Numbered from the stretch's first letter, positions 46,072 through 58,578 are shown. The stretch: 64,000 nucleotides of DNA from Dryococelus australis (GCA_029891345.1 CM056994.1:223086491-223150490), one strand, 5' to 3'. The notes: generated by a model not told the origin, from the letters alone. Translations and numbers: made by a program.

Positions 46072-46265
46072 ATATTTGAAACACTCTGCAGCGCAATTCA
46101 TGTGTCAGGTTGGCGTAGTTATTAAACAATGACAAAAAATAAGCGGCTGAAGTAGTAAGTGCAAAAAAATATTTGGTGTAATTTAACAAATCCCAGCGCA
46201 TTGTCACCATTTCGTTATTCAGTGAGTTCCGGAATGTGAGAAATATTGTATTCTATTTATTATAT

Positions 46266-46682
46266 TCTGTCCACAGTAAAGTGAGCACTTGTAAAATCAA
46301 CATTCGAAAGAAAATCAGTGGCCTTAACTACATATATGTTAAAGTGCACATTGGCACGCGGTGTTCTGGTTAAGTTGGCAGCGATGAAATAAAAATAGTC
46401 ATAAGAGTCGGCGTTACATTGAAAGTGTAATGCATAAATTTATGTGTTCAGTAGGGTTAGTGTTTCTGGTTTTATTAGCATTACAATAAGAATTTTCAAA
46501 TAACCAACACACTTAACATGCTTAACGATTCTATTATTTCACTTGGATGGCGTGTGAATAAAGTAATCAGGCCAACGTCAATGTTATATTTACGTATGGT
46601 GGACGACTACAAAGTAATGAGAGCAGTAGTTCCCAACCAAGGGAATTCAAAAGTGCTTAGTTGTTTATCGTGAGCATTCTAC
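46266..46682 (+). mobile_element. Family 1 MITE, diverged full-length copy
   Basis: The left end CTGTCCACAGTAAAGTGAGC, then AAATCAACATTCGAAAGAAA. The right part has TTCAAAAGTGCTTAG, then TTTATCGTGAGCATTCTA. Interior landmarks are recognisable but heavily mutated (GCGTGTGAATAAAGTAATCA). Older than the neighbouring copy at 47273. Confidence 0.65.
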
Positions 46683-46783
46683 AAAAAAATGTTGCCCGGT
46701 AACAGCGATCATGTGGCGATGAGGCCAGACCATTGATTTCTCGTGGCGTTTTCACGACCGTCGAGTTTTGTTGTAGTTGGGGG

Positions 46784-46785
<2 letters not shown>

Positions 46786-46849
<64 letters not shown>

Positions 46850-46855
46850 AGAGAG
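46786..46855. repeat. GA microsatellite
   Basis: About 35 GA units with one interruption (GAGGAGAG near 46831). It generates three spurious ORFs: arginine/glutamate-rich on the plus strand, serine/leucine-rich on the minus strand. Confidence 0.95.
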
Positions 46856-46959
46856 CGCGCTGTAATTAAAGAGTTTCCATCTCCGCCCTTTGTGTGCATA
46901 ACCGTGCGACGTTAAAGCCAACTTTGACTATTAAAAAGAAGTGTTCTTCTCTCTCCCCC

Positions 46960-47270
46960 CCCTCCTCACCCTGACGGTTCACTAACACTGTGCTCGCCTC
47001 TGTTACACGGCCCCAGGATATCTCCGCTCCTGCTCCTTCCGTTTCGAGTCATCAACTGCGGCGGATCACGCCCGAGGTAGTTCCACAGACGCAGGCAGTC
47101 CGTTCCTCTCATTGCCTCGCTAGCTCACCGCCGCGCCGCGCTGGGTGAGGGGAGCCAACGGATATTGGCGCTTCTCGTTACTTTCCGCTTTCCAGCCGGG
47201 AAATGTTGCCGGGTCAGGCTGAACCTAGCGTCGTTGTTTCTGTGTGCACATCCAACTAACATTAACACAG
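46960..47270. other. GC-rich, CpG-rich patch
   Basis: It begins after a C/T-rich run and contains dense CpG around CACCGCCGCGCCGCGCTGGG (about 47128-47147) and CTTTCCAGCCGGG. No ORF or core promoter motif was recognised. It could be a regulatory element or a repeat remnant. Confidence 0.35.
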
Positions 47271-47272
47271 AT

Positions 47273-47700
47273 AAAGGCTCTTCACGATAAAATGAGCACT
47301 TTTTAAATAAACTTTAGAAAAAAGTCGCTGCTCCTGCCTGCATGCATATATTTTAATGGGCGAACTGAGTGACATTCGCCCAGTAAAGTTGGTAACGATG
47401 AATGGAAAGTAGTTCCATATGTTAACGTCGAATTAAAAAAGTGTTAGGTAACAATTTGTAACAACTGAAAATTAATTATTTCACTTTTCTTTTTATGAAT
47501 CAGTGTAAATTTAGCAGATTTGTGAAGAAAGTATTTACGTTTTTAATAATTTCACAGTTTCATTTGATCGACGCATGAATAAAGTAATGAAGGCCGTAGC
47601 AATGTTAATTTTACATAAGGCAGAAAAATACAGAACTTGTATACTATTAGATCTTAAGAAGGGCTTTCAAAAGAGCTCATTTTACCGTGAAAAACCTATA
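47273..47700 (+). mobile_element. Family 1 MITE
   Basis: A full-length copy from AAAGGCTCTTCACGATAAAA to TTACCGTGAAAAACCTATA. The internal frame (MNKVMKAVAMLILHKAEKY) is open through the right end and continues into flanking DNA to 47820. Confidence 0.87.
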
Positions 47701-49044
47701 AAATTAAAACTCACCACTAATTCATATGGAGACAAGGTAAAAGCTTACCACAAATTTGCAACTTTTGTTTTAATGAACATGTATGCAAAGAAAGAACACA
47801 CACATTCTCAAAACTGTTGATTTTTTTTTTTTAACACTACGATACATACGTAAATAAAAAAAATAATAAGTTACAAAATAAAAGCCTGCTTGACATTTCT
47901 GGCGTTTTCCAGTTTACTCACGCAAGCAGAGGCAGTATATACTTCTATGAAGTCAGTATCAGTGAGGTAGGAGGAGCTATACGTTAGTTAAGTTATCGCT
48001 TATTTATAAACATCACTTTTCATCACTATTGACGTCCGTTAAAATGAACAACGGCTGAACACGCCATAGTACATTACATTATCTTATTCTGACTAAAACT
48101 TTTAAGAAGTAGTATCTCGAAAGGTTTTTGGTGGCCATGTTGCTCTGTACCGTACGGTATAGTAGAGACGAAGAACGTGAAATATTAACTTATATTGATG
48201 TTAAAACTATTACAATATAAAACTGAAAACGTCATGTCTCATGCGGCAGCGGCATATGCCAGGAGAAATAGTGAATTGTGTTCGACTATTTTGAAAATAA
48301 CAGTAGCGATGTCTTATGAAGTTACTTGCTCGGCAGCGAAACAGATTACAAACATCAGGAAGCGATGACGTAACTACCTGGCGCGGAGTCAGAAAAAATA
48401 GCTCCGAAAATTCGGCGTAACTCCAGATCGGCATGGAAAATTGGCGAGATGAGACAGGTAGAAGAGTAGCAGATTGAAGATACGGGGAAGGAAACAGACG
48501 TAAACTGAAGTATAACTACACGACTCGCACGCACATGTCACGTTCGTGTTCCCAAGTAGTGTAGGTGTAGATCTTCGACAACAGGGATCCTCTGATGAGG
48601 TGCTGAGCGGTTGGCCATCGTATTGGTTTTCGGAGACCGGGATTTGTTGGTCACGTCTACCTTCAGACTTGATGTGGAACCCTGGCCATCAATTTAAGTT
48701 TAGTAGTCCAAAATATAAAAAAATATAAAATCAAATACTGCACTCAAAAATTCTATTTCCACGCCCCCCTACCCGTTCATAATTTATCATTCCTATATAA
48801 GGTTCTTTCATTAACCCTACTTAGCAGTACAGCCATCCAAGGTGTTCAATTCTAATTGTATAATGACTACTACAATTTTACAAACAGTATATAAGTTATA
48901 TAAATTCACTTTTTTGGGGTGGGGGAGGGGAGGGCGGCTGTTCGTCTGGGCGCCCGTAATTTAAGCTACAAATTCTATTTATATTCAAAAGCATCATTCA
49001 CACTTCCTAGGAAGGTGGTGAGCTATTCTGCCCCGACCGAGACA
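47701..49044. other. Gene-free stretch
   Basis: No recognised gene or repeat. ORFs of 60-74 codons at 48210-48434 and 48546-48728 lack motifs. The AT-rich part at about 47820-47880 is low complexity. Confidence 0.45.
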
Positions 49045-49050
49045 GCTTTT

Positions 49051-49303
49051 CCACGGGTATGTAGTGGTTAGACTACGCGCCTCCCACTAAGACGAACAGG
49101 GTTTGTTTCCCGGCGGGGTCGCCCCCGGAATTTCGCGTGTGGGAATCGTACCGGACAATGCCGCTGTTCGGCGGGTTTTCTCAAGGCCTTCCAGTTTACC
49201 CCGCCCTTGCATTCTGGCGCTACTCCATACTCACCTCGCTTCACCCTCATCGGTTCTCAAGACCTCGATGTTAACAGCCACCGTAATATATTCACTCACT
49301 CAC
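49051..49303 (+). mobile_element. SINE-A copy, plus strand
   Basis: The tRNA-like head (GGTATGTAGTGGTTAGACTA, then a B-box relic GGGTTTGTTTCCCGGCGG) is followed by the body GTGGGAATCGTACCGGACAA, CTGTTCGGCGGGTTTTCTC and CTCATCGGTTCTCAAGACC. The 3' end is a perfect CACTCACTCACT-type tail at about 49290-49303. The overlapping ORFs at 49068-49250 and 49103-49375 are by-products. Confidence 0.78.
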
Positions 49304-50953
49304 TCTTCGTGGTCCGTTATCTTGAAATTATTTGACGAATCTTCTAAAAATTTACGGCAAAATGATTTGATTTAAAATATATAGTAAATTAAACTTTATA
49401 GTGGCTACGTATTGTAGTTAAAATTCACTTTGTTAAAATTTATTTTCGCAATACTGAAAATTATGGAACTCTATTAATGTTGGTTTTCAGTTTGACAATC
49501 TACAAATGTAAAACACTGATAAGTATCTGATATCAGTTGTTTATGCTCTACAACTTAAAAAAGTATCAGTGGCACTTCTCTGTAGCTTCAGTCCTCATTA
49601 AAGCACATCATTCGCCACGACCAACACACACGTACGATTTGGAAAATATAATTCATGGCGTACTAGTGGGCTCATCAGATAGCTCGCAGCTGCCATGCGA
49701 GTAAAGGATGCGTTGGGTTAAATATTCTCAATCTGTGGTTATAATTCGTGACTTCTTCACAATTTAATTTGCTTTATTCTGTAGTCAAATTTGTACGAAA
49801 AATTAAATAGGGGCTATTTAATAATTATTTTGAACGAAGCCAACATTTATTTACTTAATTTTTTTGATAAAAACTGCGAGTTCATCGGTATTCGGGTTAG
49901 TTTTTTATTTAGCAGTAAAAATTGTACAATTAGCTTATGAATAAGTTATGCCCATCTTTTTTATGGTACAGATGTAATTTTTTTAAAAATACTTTAGAAA
50001 CATCTTTGAGAAAATTTTAACAAATAATATCCAAGGACATAGTAGTTTTTTATGGCGAATTTACTAATTTTATTTCGCTCACTACCTAAGTTGGATGGCA
50101 GAGCCAAAAGTAAAGCATAATTTTGCACAAAGTTTTTAATGTATAAAAATTTTATGTTGATGAAGTTAGAGATTATGATGGGCCAGTTAAGACTTTCGAG
50201 AAAAAAATTACACGTAAATGAGTCCGAAAACAAATTAGGTGACAAGTATTTCGGTACCGTATTTCAGAATCTGTGCCGGTGGAACACCAATTGTTACTAT
50301 AATGTATATATAGAGAAAAATACACCAACTTAATTTGCTGTAAATGTAAGCAATACGCTCGCAAAGCGAAGTCAATATTTAGAACTATTTTTCTTAACTC
50401 GCTGTCAACTTACTGGAAGCATGCATGCTTATGTGTGCTATGTGCCTCATGTAAACAACTAACAGCCAGTGTATCACTTATAACGGACATGTCCGACTCG
50501 CGTTTAAAGAGGAGCTACGTCCAGCTTTAAGTTAACTTGGCTGGCTGTACGACTATAGCGTTGTTTTTTTTTTGTCAAGTCAGGAAACTGGCTCCAAAAA
50601 GATTGAGGTATTCTCTAATAAATTATTTGTAAATTTACCTTATCAGTGTATACGTAGAGTGGCAAAGCGTGAATGGTAAATTCATTTCCAATACATGCAT
50701 AGCAACGTCCCTACAGTTGCTCAGGAAAGAGTCAGATAGGGAAGTTCCAAACTTTGTGTAGTAGCAATCCTAAACATTCTCATATTTTCAGCCCAGTACG
50801 TAGTACGATTTACCTACACTGTATAGGTTAAGAACTTTCATTACAGCTTGCGAAGATTACTGGAATCTTTTTTTTACAGTGCGGTCATTTACATAAAGCA
50901 TTAAAACTTAACTGTTATTGATAAGCATGTGGTTTGATGTTACGCAAATTGCT

Positions 50954-50970
50954 CCCCCCCCCCCCCCCCC
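50954..50970. repeat. Poly(C) tract, longest in window
   Basis: An uninterrupted run of 17 C. Confidence 0.95.
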
Positions 50971-51029
50971 GAAACAAGGAGACGCATGTGCGACTGAGTG
51001 CAGTACTGCATGTACACCGTGAAATTTCG

Positions 51030-51540
51030 CCAGTTAGACCCGCAGAGGTCCCATTTGCAGTACTCGGCAACGTGAGGTAGAGCTTCTCGCTGGTGCTTCG
51101 AGGAGGAAGAATACCCCCGGGCCCTCATTGGGACATCATGTGGAGCAAGGCTTTTAAAGAAAAGTGTTGTTATCGGCCTCCAGGGTGGAACCATGAACAC
51201 CTTATTCGGCGAGATGTGAGGTTCTTGGGCGCGCTCAGCCACCTGCCGGATGCGCGATGCGCGCAGTCGTAATGTGGTTATTTAAAAGCGGGCGTGCCGG
51301 GGTGTGAACAATGGAGAGGTGATGGCTGTAAGGAAGGTCGCCGGGCAGGTCACGCTCTGATAACCTCTCACTCTCCTGGCAGTGACCACGCCTCTGCTAT
51401 CACATCCCTTTTACGTTATGGCCTCAGGGTGATGCTGAGCGACATTGCGCTGCTCCTTCTGTCGCCGGCTTCCACGCACATTGAGGCGGATTCCCACACG
51501 CCATCTGGGATTTGTCGCCAATTGTTATATTTCACAAGGC
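51030..51540. other. GC-rich patch of unknown role
   Basis: About 500 bases clearly richer in GC and CpG than the surroundings. It carries frames on both strands: minus 50940-51242 (100 codons, with APHDVPMRARGYSSSSK) and plus 51294-51575 (93 codons). Neither shows a recognisable domain. It could be a conserved regulatory element, part of an exon, or an old repeat. Confidence 0.3.
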
Positions 51541-53842
51541 TTATTGAAATTTCCCGCACGACATATCGTAAATAACAGCTTCCCAAACTTTATCGGACTA
51601 CCAGTGTTTCGCTACATTTATTCATTTTTAGCTGGTAACTGTCAGAGGCGAAACACGTGGTTATTTTTTGCGAACGATTACTAAGGCGACGATATCAACA
51701 GTAATCAAGAAATACTGACCCAGACAATGCAATAAGCACACTAAACCAGAAGTGACTTGCAACCGCAGACTACATCCAAAGAGAGTTTGCCTGAGGTAAT
51801 TGAAATGTGTGTTTAAGTCTGAATTTAGTGTTACTAAAAGTGATGTGTGTCATTGATGTAATGGCTGGAGAAATATTTTTCACTTGTATTGAAGAGGTGG
51901 TATAATTTAAGTAACAACGGTGAAGAGATTGTTTATAGCGGGCGACAATAGTTTGGCCTGTGGAGAGCGGTAGTTTTAAATTGTACATTGTTATAAATTA
52001 GAGCATCAGATATGTCGTCCTGTGGTTCGGATCTCACTAGTATTTAGACGAGCTTGCTGCGCAGAATGTCCGCTAGTGTTAGACTTGGCAATGATGTCAG
52101 TTATAATAATGATTACAACTGCGGAAGGGGCTTTGGATACTTGAAAAATGCAGTTATCACACTATTTCCCGAAACGTATGCCTACTTATCAGCTGTATTC
52201 GTACTCGCGAAACCGCACTGACTGGAGATGATGCAAGAAAAACTGCACTCAGTAGAACTTTTCGGTGCAGCCGACAAACGGAGCACGGATAATCACTGCA
52301 CTCAGTACGAATGGTGCTTTAATTGTCGGACATGCGACGCCAGTCCAGTGCACGTAGAGTGCAGTAACAGGAATCTGCGACAAGTTTCGCAAGATCGCTT
52401 CACGATAGTACTGAAGGCACACACAGACGATTGCAGAACTGCTTTGTATCAGTCCAAGAAACCAGCTCCAAGAAACGCTTTTGGGTTAGTACATTCTGTA
52501 CAGTTACCTACTTTCAATGGATGGTACAAAACGCCGTGAATTGGATCCCCATTTGACCGTAGCAGTTACAAATCATGCCAAAGGACGTGTAATCTCACTG
52601 CCTATGCAAGTCGCCCTCTCTATAACATTAGGCCCAAAACAACACGTATGCAGTTATCACAATATGAAGCTGATTTATTTTCTCGTGAATTTCTTTACGA
52701 TTCATGTTAAAAACTCATCTGGGCAGCTGCATTGACACGGCATGAAATACACATATGTAATACAGCGGAAATATTTGGCTAGAAATTCGATCAGGATAAA
52801 TTATATATGTTGTATCACCCGTAATGTTACGTAGTGTAATCACAGGCGAAATCTCTGATACAGACTGGATAAAATAATAGAAACGAAAAAAAAAACTTTA
52901 TTACATGTTTTTATCTCTGTACACTTGTTCATAACTATAACCATTCGTTAGATAAATTTAAAACTTGGGTCTTTGTTCAGTATTACAAAATGTTCGGTGA
53001 CTGAGTTGTATTAATCTTAAGTTACTAATGTTTTATGTGTTGAAATGATGTTTTTTTCGGCGAATTCAAATTAATAATACAAAAAGACCAGTAAAATATT
53101 TGTCCGTAATGGTTATTTGTTTTTAGAAACTCCGTTTAATGTGCCGGAGGATCCGTTAAATAATGACTGGAACTGTAACGAAACTAATTAAAGCACGTAT
53201 TTTCTTAACGTGCCCGTGCCAAATTTACAGCGCACAATTAATAAATTTGATACAAGTTTACTCCACACTGTGTATTTCATGTATAAGAATGTTAAATATG
53301 AGTATTTTGCTAGTATAACATTAATTCACAGTTACACTACCGAACTGTTCTTACTTTTAATTCGCCCCTCTTCCTTGTCGCTCACCATTTTGTACAAAAA
53401 AAACGCATTAGTCTACCTGCTAGTTTTGATACGCTTTACCTCTCACCCGTGGGTAAGTAAACGCTGCGTTTCATTTGCCAAGAGAACAAAAAAATCTTCT
53501 TTGATGAAAAAAAAAAAAAAAAAAAAAAACAAGCAAAGGCAAGAATAATACCAAAATTCTTGTCTTTGATAGGTGATGAACACATTTTTTGTTTTAGATT
53601 GTCTGTTTTATTTTTATATACAAATAACTGACGCAGACGGGACAATTTTCAGTGTGGATATTGTAAAATCCGCATAACAGCTTCTGTATCATATTTGACT
53701 TTGCCTTCCTTCTATTTCGACAGATGCGTTTTAAATGTCACGAAATGGGTTATGTATGAGACCTCGCATAAAAAATCTCGTACGAGAATATCAATAAAAT
53801 TGCATACAAAACGAATTCGCTCACGCTTGGCACGGGTAACTG

Positions 53843-54271
53843 AAGGCTGTTTGCGGAAAAGTGAGCATTTTTGAAATCAACCACAGAAAAAAAATCACTG
53901 CCCTTGCTTGCATACGTTATAATACGCCCCGTATTGAGTGACATTCGCTCAGTAAAGTTGGTAAGAATGGATGGAAAATAGTTCCATACCTTAACGTCGA
54001 ATTAAAAGTGTTAGGTAACTATTAATGATTAGTTAAATTATTTATTTCTTTCGCTTTGTTTTTTAAATGTATCGAAGCGTAAAAAAGAGCAGATTTGTGA
54101 AATATTTACTTTCCTAATAATTTCATAGTTTCACTTGACCGACACTAGAAAATTATGATGAGGTCCATGACAATGTTAATTTTACATAAGGTGAAAGAAT
54201 ACACAACGTGCATACAAGTATATGTTAAGCAGGGCTTTCAAAATTGCTCAGTTTACCGTTAACAGCCTATA
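53843..54271 (+). mobile_element. Family 1 MITE
   Basis: A full-length copy from AAGGCTGTTTGCGGAAAAGT to TTACCGTTAACAGCCTATAG. Body motifs are conserved (GTAAAGTTGGTAAGAATGGA, AAGAGCAGATTTGTGAAATA). Confidence 0.87.
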
Positions 54272-56062
54272 GTAGGAAAGTTTCGTCATACAGCAGAGTA
54301 GTTAATGGGTCCAGAAAATATTTAATAGCCACGAAATCTCTCTGACATAAAAACTCAGCACACCAAGTTTTATACTTACATTGTAGCTATTTAAACAATG
54401 TGGATGGATTTCTTTCATCCCTCCCAACACGGTTCTATGATTCTACATAGTTAGTGAAAATGTACGAAGAATTCTTGACAACTATACGGGTAATGTACAT
54501 AGTTGATTTGTATTCTAGTCGGTGCATGACATCTCACTTAAATATGTACTTTCTGAACAGTCTTCTAAGGGAAGTTGAAAGCGGAGTATATGTTTTCCGT
54601 TTACAAAATTGTTAAAATAGTCTGTTTTGCAGTTAAAGTTACTCCTCTGATTTCGCCACATACAGCTATGCATTTTGCCTTGTTTCGCCAGATGACTTTT
54701 CGTGCAGCTTACATATTTAATTTATTTCTAGCGGATACACGTTTAGTTATATGGCAAGAATAAAAGTACCTATAGAATAACTTGTCCTCTGCAACTCGCA
54801 CGTACTAAATACGCCAGATTTTGGGCAATATCGCATCTTGCACGACTTTTCATGCATACTTCCTCATGTCAAAGCTTCTTATCATTTGTTGTAACAAGTA
54901 CAAGTAAAATGTTGGGCCTACGGCGATTGATTTCTTTCTTGCGTGCATCTTCCTACTATCATTTCGATCTCAGATTATGACTGCGCTGTTCCCGCTCAAT
55001 GCGGTAAAAATTATAACTTTATTTTTATGTGCCATGGGAGTATATATGGCGTAAGCAATTTAAGCGCAATAAATACTTTGTTTCGTTGTTATTATTATGT
55101 ACCACGCACGACTTGACATGACCAATTACTTAGTACGTTCCCGTACTTTCAAAATTTCAACTGGGTGAGCTAAACTTAAATAGAATTAAGCTCCACAAAC
55201 TTGTTAACTTGTAACAGTTTAGTAACTGCATATATTAAACGGCCCAGAAAAATATTTTTAATATAAGATTGCTTTTGTAAGGACGACTACAATCGCAACA
55301 ATCGAAATACGCTGTTAGAAAGAGTTCCGGTGAAATGATTGTATAGTACGGGTAAAAGGTTGTCCAGAAATATTCATACAGTAATTTTACGGACGCACCT
55401 CTGTATCTAAGAAACTGCCCGCAAACTTGCCGGACAAATATTTATTGTTTTTGTAGGCTACGAAAATGTATTATGAAAAACAAATACGCGAGTGTGGAAG
55501 TCTGTATAATAAAACAAATATAATATTATTTCTTTTCGAGTGAACTTTGAACACGAGCTAAACATATATTGCCCAAATACCATAACCCCACTGCCTATCT
55601 CGTTTGTACGGCGCTCTATAATGGCGTAAAGTTAATATTTACGTTCCTGTGACTCACCCACCTATTTTCAGTTTACTGCACAGTTGAGATGGCAAAGAAC
55701 GCGTCTTTTGTTCTCTCTTCTTTGTTATTTCCCGTTACCCCGAAGCTACTACAAAGTAGAATTTTATTAATTAATAATTACAGAGATGTTATTTTGTTAG
55801 TATAAACTGTGTTTTCTTTTGTCGACTGTACTTTTCTATGAATATTTGTGTTAGTTTACGGACTTTTTTTTTAAACAATGTTTCTGTTAGACTATTTCAA
55901 ATTCAGAGACTGTACTAAGTAATGGCCTGTGCGCTATCGATATGTACAATAGGGCGTTACAGAGGTATCGTAGAAAACTCGTGGTCCAAAAACTATTGGA
56001 TATTTTGTGGTATGATGTCTACAAACAAAAAGCACTTACGACTGGATTGTAATGCATTCGAG
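54272..56062. other. Gene-free AT-rich stretch
   Basis: No gene, RNA or matched repeat was recognised. Confidence 0.5.
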
Positions 56063-56233
56063 AGGGCTTATTAACGCCCCCGGGTGTTATGCCTGAAGGC
56101 TTATCAGGGTACGGCTTACAAACTAATTTATGACCTAACTTACTAACATCCATGCCTTTCCTGAGATTCGAACCCAGAACCTCCCGCATCGCAGACCGGC
56201 AGCGCTCCAACCGAGTACGTCACGGAGGGTCGG
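56063..56233 (-). mobile_element. tRNA-derived SINE of a third type (SINE-C)
   Basis: Read on the minus strand it starts CCGACCCTCCGTGACGTACT, has TCGGTTGGAGCGCTGCCGG (A-box region) and TTCTGGGTTCGAATCTCAGG (a clear B box). It continues with a body ending near TAAGCCTTCAGGCATAACAC. The B box is the best preserved of any SINE here. The 3' limit is uncertain. Confidence 0.6.
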
Positions 56234-56649
56234 TGGTACTTACATGTTTTCTACCCATAGACTAGTTTCATGTTTTCATTTCAACTCCAAGGATTTTTTT
56301 TGCTTGAAAATGGCTAAAACTTGTGTTTCCAAAATTAGGTTTAGCCTCTAAATTTTCTACGCAGACTTCAGAGTTGTCTTCAAACACGCAACTTACTTTT
56401 GTTGTTATTACCGGGCCTTAAAAAGTATAAAGGTACCACGTGAAGTGACGATGAGGCAAGCCGCAGAAGGTAAGACTGCGCGCCAGTTAGCGCATTTCTT
56501 CTAGAGGCTATGAGGCAAGTGGTGAGTTGGCCAGAATCACCCTTACAGCTTATGAGCTTTGAGGCCTCGAACGCGCAAAATACCTGCAGGCAGAACCATT
56601 AAGCATCTGCGGTTAGAATCAAACCACGTGCATGTTCACATGTAGTAGT

Positions 56650-56769
56650 TGTGTGGAGAGGTCTTGAGAGTCTATGAGGGTGAAATGAGATGAAAATGGA
56701 GCAGCGCCGGAATGTAAGTGCCGGTGAAACGGGAGATCACCGAGAAAACCCGCCGACCAGCGGCATCGT
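56650..56769 (-). mobile_element. SINE-A fragment
   Basis: GGTCTTGAGAGTCTATGAGG, AGCGCCGGAATGTAAG, GGGAGATCACCGAGAAAACC and CGCCGACCAGCGGCATC match the SINE-A body. It breaks off where the tRNA-like head should begin. Confidence 0.72.
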
Positions 56770-56935
56770 AGTTTTACATTAATAACCATTTTTATAACCT
56801 AGGCGCCCCGTAGGCGCGTCATTTTATTTTATGTTTATGTTATACGCTTATTATTTACATTGTATAAATTACTTGGGCCAAAATCTCGTCTGAACGGAAG
56901 AATGACGATTTATTGTGAAACGCCTGAAATGTTAC

Positions 56936-57142
56936 CTCGTGACGTGGTGCAGTGGTAACACATCTGACTCGCGCTCGGGAGGACCCGGGTTCGATTCCCG
57001 TCCAGGCCATTCTTGATTTTGGTTTCCCGTAGTTTCCCGAGATACCTCCAGGCGAATGCTGGAATGGTTCCTGACTACACCGTTTCTCCGAGCAACTTTC
57101 GCCGTGTCAATCGACCGCGCTGTCGACGAGACGTTAAGCGTG
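56936..57142 (+). mobile_element. SINE-B copy
   Basis: The tRNA-like head has GTGGTGCAGTGGTAACACAT (A-box region) and GACCCGGGTTCGATTCCCGT (a near-perfect B box). The body follows with GGTTTCCCGTAGTTTCCCGA, GCTGGAATGGTTCCTGAC and GCTGTCGACGAGACGTTAAG. The head cannot close an acceptor stem, so it is a SINE rather than a tRNA gene. It abuts the long-inverted-repeat transposon that starts near 57143. Confidence 0.75.
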
Positions 57143-57574
57143 TCTCACGAACGAGTGCACTTTTCTGACAGTTTCATTTAATTTATTTGTACTCCCTGGA
57201 TTCCTACATGAGATTGTTCTTAGGAATATAGAGCATTTTCGCAACACATAGCAAATTATAGAAATTTGAAATTTATAAATATTGTACATAAAATAATCAG
57301 TAACACTGACATATCAATACAATAAAATAAAAATACAAGGGCAACCTTGAAAACCTTACCATCAATAAGAACAATTTTACGATTTAACGTTATTACTTCT
57401 ACAATCTTAAAATCTGAGTTTTATTTGCGCTTATCACATACAAATCTGATCCTTCATAATTATGTTAATTATCATTCATTTTATCATATTATCACTTATT
57501 AAAATTAATTGCACTGTTCCAAAATCTAGCACCAAGATCTTGGATTTACTCCGAATGCTTTCTGAATGCAGTCC

Positions 57575-58015
57575 TGTTTCCATGGATACAGTGGTGGCTA
57601 TCCCTCCCTTTTTTTACCGCAGTAATGTTTGTACAAGATGAGTCAATGTATGCTAACCCGGCATGAGCGGTATCCTTAAGGCAAACAGATAAGGAAATAT
57701 TATATATGACATAGGGGTCGTAGGGCCTAAAGTGATTTCTGAGGGTAGTAGAAGCCATGGAACGTTGCGATTGGAAATGTATTATGCAACGATAAATTGC
57801 AAACCACTTGCGGTTTATCAACTAAAACTGGCATAAAGGAAAACGTTTACAAGGTAAGTTACCACACAAGACTGTGTTCTAGCGAGTACACCAGATCATA
57901 CATTAAATAGGGGTTGGCACCCTCCAATTGCCTAGATATTTGTAACCCTGCTCTTGAAGCAATTTGATATGACATGTTAGCAATCGGCAATTAAAAAAAC
58001 AATAAGAAAGTCGCC
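57575..58015 (+). repeat. Left inverted-repeat arm
   Basis: It pairs with 59490-59935 in inverse orientation with roughly 70-80% identity by eye. The minus frame 57546-57821 lies inside this arm and is not a gene. Confidence 0.7.
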
Positions 58016-58155
58016 TTGGTAGTATCCGCTAATCCCTACAGTTTCCTGATAAATCACATGTTTAGTTGGAAAACAGGTTGATATTTGCTTGGGAGGTATG
58101 CAGCCTGTAAGTCTGTGGTGTATGATACCCTGGCTAATGTGAGGTGTATAGATAA

Positions 58156-58578
58156 AGGCTGTTCACGATAAAGTGAGAACTTTTAAAATCAACTTTAGAA
58201 AAAGTCACTGGTCCTACATGCACATATTTTAACGGGCGCGCTGAGTGACATGTGCCTAGTAAAGTTGGTGACTATGGGGGGGATGTAGTTCCATATCCTA
58301 AAGTCGAACAAAAAGTGTTAGGTGACCATTTATAATGACCGAAATTATTTATTTCGCTTTTCGTTAGTTTTTCTGATGCATCGAAGTGTTAAAATTATTA
58401 TAATGTGAAATTTTTCTTTTCTAATAATTTCATAGTTTCTCTTGTCTGGCGAATGAATAAAGTGATAAGGCTCATGGTAACGTTAATCTTATATAAGGTG
58501 GAAGAATGCACAACGTGCATACAAGTAGATCTTAAGCAGGGCTTTCGAAAATTCTCATTTTACCGCGAACAGCCTATA
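58156..58578 (+). mobile_element. Family 1 MITE nested in a transposon
   Basis: A full-length copy from AAAGGCTGTTCACGATAAAG to TTACCGCGAACAGCCTATA, flanked by TA on both sides. It lies between the left arm and the transposase remnant, so it landed after that transposon did. Confidence 0.88.

Larger units (their letters stand above)
49304..53842. other. Long gene-free stretch with one GC-rich patch
   Basis: Mostly AT-rich, with poly(C) at 50954-50970 and 23 A at 53507-53529. A GC-richer block lies at about 51030-51540. A 103-codon frame (52228-52539) and its neighbour (52517-52735) are in different frames, have no motif and were not accepted as genes. Confidence 0.45.

Noticed and set aside
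46657..46921. Serine/leucine-rich and arginine/glutamate-rich ORFs
   Set aside because: Translations of the GA microsatellite.
52228..52735. Possible two-exon gene (103- and 72-codon frames)
   Set aside because: The frames overlap in different phases, with no splice evidence and no recognisable domain.
56938..57010. Functional tRNA gene
   Set aside because: It has a good B box, but the acceptor stem does not pair and it continues into a SINE body shared with 29026-29264.
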